8,229 nt of DNA from Angelakisella sp. (GTDB lineage: Bacteria > Bacillota > Clostridia > Oscillospirales > Ruminococcaceae). Where the stretch lies: assembly GCA_022795575.1 (NCBI GenBank), contig JAAWGY010000091.1:1-8229 (forward strand), given 5' to 3'. How positions within the stretch are numbered: position 1 is the first letter of the stretch; each line of letters opens with the position of its first letter. Below, one piece after another: positions 5,896-8,229 of this stretch. The notes below the pieces were generated by a model. That model did not search any database. It was not told the origin of the DNA and saw nothing but the letters and a program-made list of their open reading frames with translations. The position numbers and the translations under genes were made by a program.

Positions 5896-6900
5896 GTGAA
5901 AGGCTTAAAATATCAGCTAAAAAGCGTTCTTCGGGATAAGTTTTGCCTGATGACCTTCCTGTTGCCCATCCTGGTAGCCGTGGCACTAAAATTTATGGGC
6001 TCTATCGATATGTCCAGCCTGGGAGAGCTGCACTTCGGCGTGCTGGAAAACGACCTGCCCCCTCAGACGGTCACATGGCTGGAACGGTACGGTCCGGTAA
6101 CGGTCTACGGGACACAGGAGGAGCTGACCGCCGCCATTCGGGAACCGTCCACCAATATCATCGGCGTGGCTGCGGATGGGGACAGCCTCAAAACCGCCAT
6201 CAGCGGGGATGAGCTGGATGTTTTTCAGCAGGCAGCGGCCACTCTCCCCGCCCTCTATGACCAGGGGGCAGGGACAGGACAAGCAGAGGTTCAGATTTTG
6301 GAACGCCCGGACATCCTGGAAAATCTCCAGGGCATCTTCATCCCTGCTGTGCTGATCGTGGCTATGTTCATGGGCTGCACCTTCAACGCCATGAACATCA
6401 TCTCCGAAAAGGAGGACGGTGTGGCTTTTGTCAACGAGATCCTGCCTATGTCACCAAGCCAGTACATTTTGCAAAAGGTGGTGGTAGGATTCCTCTTTGG
6501 GAGCCTCTCCTCCATCGTGACGGCCTGTATCTGCTTCCGGCTGACCTGGCAAAATATTGGGGTAATGCTGGCGCTGATCCTTCTGTCCTCCTTTGTGGCG
6601 GCACTGATGGGGCTTTTCATCGGCAGGTTTTCCGAAGGGCTGATGATCGGTGTGGTCTACATCAAGATCATCATGCTGGCGTTTATCGCGGTGCCCATTG
6701 TATGCGCCCTGATCGGGGTGAGCGGACCGCTGGCTATCCTTTGCAATGTCGTTCCCTCCCAACCCGCCTTTGAGGGCATGATGGCATTGTCCGCCGGAAA
6801 GATGGGGACGGCGGTGAAGGATGTTGGGATTCTGGCGATTCACTGCATTGCCTGGTTTGCCCTGTATGCCTTGATTTCGGCCAAAGGGAAAAAGGGGTGA
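5896..6900 (+). CDS. ABC-2 type permease, second of a pair
   Basis: A 334-residue membrane protein starting with GTG at 5896. AAGGAGGG (5881-5888) lies seven bases upstream, whereas the ATG at 5889 opens only a 16-codon frame, so the GTG is the real start. Helix 1 (about 16-34) is followed by a soluble domain (35-145; LHFGVLENDLP and STNIIGVAADGD look like the alpha/beta extracytoplasmic domain of ABC-2 exporters), then helices near 146-169, 192-213, 221-243, 252-274 and 310-327. IISEKEDGVAFVNEILPMSPSQYILQK (168-194, broken here only for reading) matches the coupling pattern of its partner. It begins three bases after the first permease ends and is the last gene of the operon. The two permeases share topology and length but little obvious sequence, which points to a heterodimer. 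Confidence 0.87.
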   Translation: MKGLKYQLKSVLRDKFCLMTFLLPILVAVALKFMGSIDMSSLGELHFGVLENDLPPQTVTWLERYGPVTVYGTQEELTAAIREPSTNIIGVAADGDSLKTAISGDELDVFQQAAATLPALYDQGAGTGQAEVQILERPDILENLQGIFIPAVLIVAMFMGCTFNAMNIISEKEDGVAFVNEILPMSPSQYILQKVVVGFLFGSLSSIVTACICFRLTWQNIGVMLALILLSSFVAALMGLFIGRFSEGLMIGVVYIKIIMLAFIAVPIVCALIGVSGPLAILCNVVPSQPAFEGMMALSAGKMGTAVKDVGILAIHCIAWFALYALISAKGKKG

Positions 6901-6944
6901 GCCGATCTCTAAAATATCTGCCTATGGATGATATGCCGGAACAA

Positions 6945-6971
6945 CAGGGCAGCAGGAATCCTGCTGCCCTG
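6945..6971. terminator. GC-rich perfect hairpin between convergent genes
   Basis: CAGGGCAGCAGG and CCTGCTGCCCTG form a perfect 12-bp stem with an AAT loop, 45 bases after the last permease gene and facing the convergent minus-strand gene. It is the natural place for operon termination, but no T-run follows directly on the plus strand (TCGGTCTG) and only TTGTT on the minus strand, so it is not a textbook intrinsic terminator. It may still protect the 3' end of the mRNA. Confidence 0.5.
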
Positions 6972-6998
6972 TCGGTCTGTCGTCAAAAAATACTCGCC

Positions 6999-7038
6999 GG
7001 GCCGGTTCAACATAACGCTACTTATGTTGAGCTGGCCC
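6999..7038. repeat. 17-bp inverted repeat containing two GTTCAACATAA motifs
   Basis: The arms 6999-7015 and 7022-7038 pair over 17 positions: 15 Watson-Crick pairs and two G-U pairs, with a six-base loop (CGCTAC). The inner nine bases, TCAACATAA and TTATGTTGA, are perfect. On the minus strand a run of six T's follows eight bases beyond the stem (6990-6985), so it could terminate the minus-strand gene. It could also be a dyad binding site, since the same motif recurs nearby. Confidence 0.6.
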
Positions 7039-7113
7039 ATTTCCTTTCCGCTGTTTTTCCCTTCCAGTTCAACATAAATGGCGGATTTCTGTGGAAAAAC
7101 AAGTTCGACATAA
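7005..7113. repeat. Four copies of a GTTCAACATAA motif next to the AAA ATPase gene
   Basis: GTTCAACATAA occurs at 7005-7015 and 7067-7077, GTTCGACATAA at 7103-7113, and an inverted copy (TTATGTTGA plus G, C) at 7022-7032. The stretch 6901-7125 holds no convincing gene on either strand, so coding constraint does not explain the copies. They begin 13 bases beyond the stop codon of the minus-strand AAA ATPase. Function unknown: candidate roles are a binding site for that protein, a small mobile repeat, or 3'-end structure. Confidence 0.6.
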
Positions 7114-7125
7114 ATAAATCGGCTA

Positions 7126-8229
7126 TCAGCTTTGGAGAAGAATATCCTTCCGGCTGGCAGCCAGCTTCTCCAACTCCTCTGTGAAACCGCTGATGGAAAA
7201 AAGAACAAAATACTCTTTCCGGCCGTTTCGTTTCCACTCGACCTCCTTCGTTTTCTCCATCAGACTATTCAGGACATTGACCCCTACCGGGCCCTCCCAA
7301 TACTTGCACTCGCCGAAAATGATGTTTGCCCCCTGGCTGTCCAAGGCGATCAGGTCGATCTCCGTATTGCCCCACCAGCGGCCTACCTTATCAAAAAGGA
7401 AGTCCCATTGTCCTGCCGCGGCCAACTGCCACATCTTCTCCCTGCACACATCCTCATAGATATAACTGATATGATGATCCACCAGGTTGGCACGGATGCG
7501 GTTCATAGCCGCCTGCTCGTTCCCGGATTCGATCAGCCCCATATTGGGGTAAACAAAGCGAAACCAGAACAGCATAAAATTGTCTTTGATCTTGTAAAGG
7601 CCCCGCTTGCTCTTTTCCGGATTCTCCTCGGTGACAGGAACCTCCCGTTCCAAAAGGTCCAGGTCCACAAGCGTCTTCAGATATTTGCTCAGCCCCGTCT
7701 GTTTCACTTCCAGGACTCCGGCGATTTTTCCCAGCTTCTGATTGCCGGCTGCGATAGCCTTCATAATGGAAAAATAGCTGCCGATTTCCGAAACCTCCCG
7801 CTGGAGCAGAAAATTAGGTTCGTCAAAGAGAAAGCTGGACTTAGAAAGGATACTGCGCTGGATCGCCGTGTAGATGTCCCCGGTATCATGGAAAAGCTCG
7901 ATGTATTTTGGAACACCGCCGGTGACCGCATAGTATTCGATCAAATCTTTATGGGACTTTTCCGGGAAGAACTGCCCATAATGGGAGAAGGGGATCTGCC
8001 GGAGCCTCAGCTGTCCTGTTCTGCGCCCGTAAAGTGGGCTGGAATAGGATAAGGTCTGGCTTTCCATCATGGAGATCAGCGAACCGCACAGAATCACCAT
8101 GACAGGCTGCTGTTTCAGAAAGGTATCCCATATCTTTTGAAAAACGGAGGGGAAGGCGGGATCAGACTTCCCCAGGTACTGAAATTCATCCAGGATCAGC
8201 AGGAGCTTTTGGTCGGAGGGTTTCTCACA
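7126..8229 (-). CDS. AAA ATPase with DUF234 nuclease-like C-terminus, N-terminus cut by window end
   Basis: The visible 367 residues are the C-terminal part of an archaeal-type AAA ATPase family common in gut Firmicutes; the ATG at 8098-8100 is internal because the frame stays open, with conserved motifs, to the window edge. Walker B is LLLILDEFQ (visible residues 9-17) and the next strand ends in MVILCGSLISMM (44-55, sensor-1-like). Walker A must lie outside the window. A helical part follows (YYAVTGGVPKYIELF), then a winged-helix-like segment (LGKIAGVLEVKQTGLSKYLKTL, split by reading). The C-terminal DUF234 domain has EID (E290, D292) and GECKYW (E307, K309), the ExD...ExK arrangement of PD-(D/E)xK nucleases. 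The cellular role of these proteins is poorly known; a link to mobile-element or defence functions is often suggested but not shown here. It is convergent with the transporter operon and unlikely to be part of it. Confidence 0.88.
   Translation of the reverse strand, partial: CEKPSDQKLLLILDEFQYLGKSDPAFPSVFQKIWDTFLKQQPVMVILCGSLISMMESQTLSYSSPLYGRRTGQLRLRQIPFSHYGQFFPEKSHKDLIEYYAVTGGVPKYIELFHDTGDIYTAIQRSILSKSSFLFDEPNFLLQREVSEIGSYFSIMKAIAAGNQKLGKIAGVLEVKQTGLSKYLKTLVDLDLLEREVPVTEENPEKSKRGLYKIKDNFMLFWFRFVYPNMGLIESGNEQAAMNRIRANLVDHHISYIYEDVCREKMWQLAAAGQWDFLFDKVGRWWGNTEIDLIALDSQGANIIFGECKYWEGPVGVNVLNSLMEKTKEVEWKRNGRKEYFVLFSISGFTEELEKLAASRKDILLQS

Noticed and set aside
5889..5939. ATG at 5889 as the start of the second permease
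   Set aside because: That frame stops after 16 codons. The GTG at 5896 is correctly spaced from AAGGAGGG and opens the 334-residue membrane protein.
6999..7113. CRISPR array
   Set aside because: The repeated unit is only 11 bases, spacing is irregular (62 and 36 bases) and one copy is inverted.
6897..7184. Plus-strand ORF of 95 codons after the last permease
   Set aside because: It runs through two strong hairpins and the repeated motif, and its composition is not protein-like. A 4-base overlap with the permease stop is present but there is no good ribosome binding site.
7132..8052. Plus-strand ORF of 306 codons opposite the AAA ATPase
   Set aside because: The minus strand shows Walker B, winged-helix and nuclease-like motifs. 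The plus-strand product shows none and has no ribosome binding site.

Overview
The window looks like chromosomal DNA from a fairly GC-rich Clostridia member (Firmicutes, gut Oscillospiraceae/Lachnospiraceae type). This rests on strong AAGGAGG ribosome binding sites, tightly packed same-strand genes with ATGA overlaps, short AT-rich intergenic stretches, and protein families common in that group. The species is an inference and cannot be fixed from this sequence alone.

Layout: (1) 98-1174, a six-helix ABC-2 type permease, probably the last gene of a unit that starts before the window. (2) 1219-1804, the wreck of a BceAB/MacB-like ABC exporter. The ATPase start is intact through Walker A, frameshifted just after it, and then joined directly to the C-terminal part of an FtsX-type permease by an internal deletion. 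A short unidentified ORF follows (1810-1953). (3) 2082-3817, an OmpR-family response regulator and an overlapping histidine kinase with almost no extracytoplasmic loop, behind a good sigma-A type promoter (1995-2023). (4) 3818-3905, a compact control region: TTTCACA repeats in 11-bp phase, then a 12-bp hairpin that buries the next ribosome binding site. (5) 3906-6900, a 49-residue membrane miniprotein, an ABC ATPase and two ABC-2 permeases, all overlapping or a few bases apart. (6) 6901-7125, a gene-less stretch with two strong inverted repeats and four copies of a GTTCAACATAA motif. (7) 7126-8229 on the minus strand, a truncated AAA ATPase of the DUF234 type with a nuclease-like C-terminus.

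Most likely working model: the kinase senses a membrane-active compound or envelope stress within the bilayer, and the regulator binds the 11-bp repeats and switches on the miniprotein-ATPase-permease-permease operon. That operon would export or expel the compound. The arrangement resembles lantibiotic-immunity (LanFEG) or drug-efflux ABC systems, but the substrate cannot be read from the sequence. The least described parts are the miniprotein and the promoter/hairpin element ahead of it.
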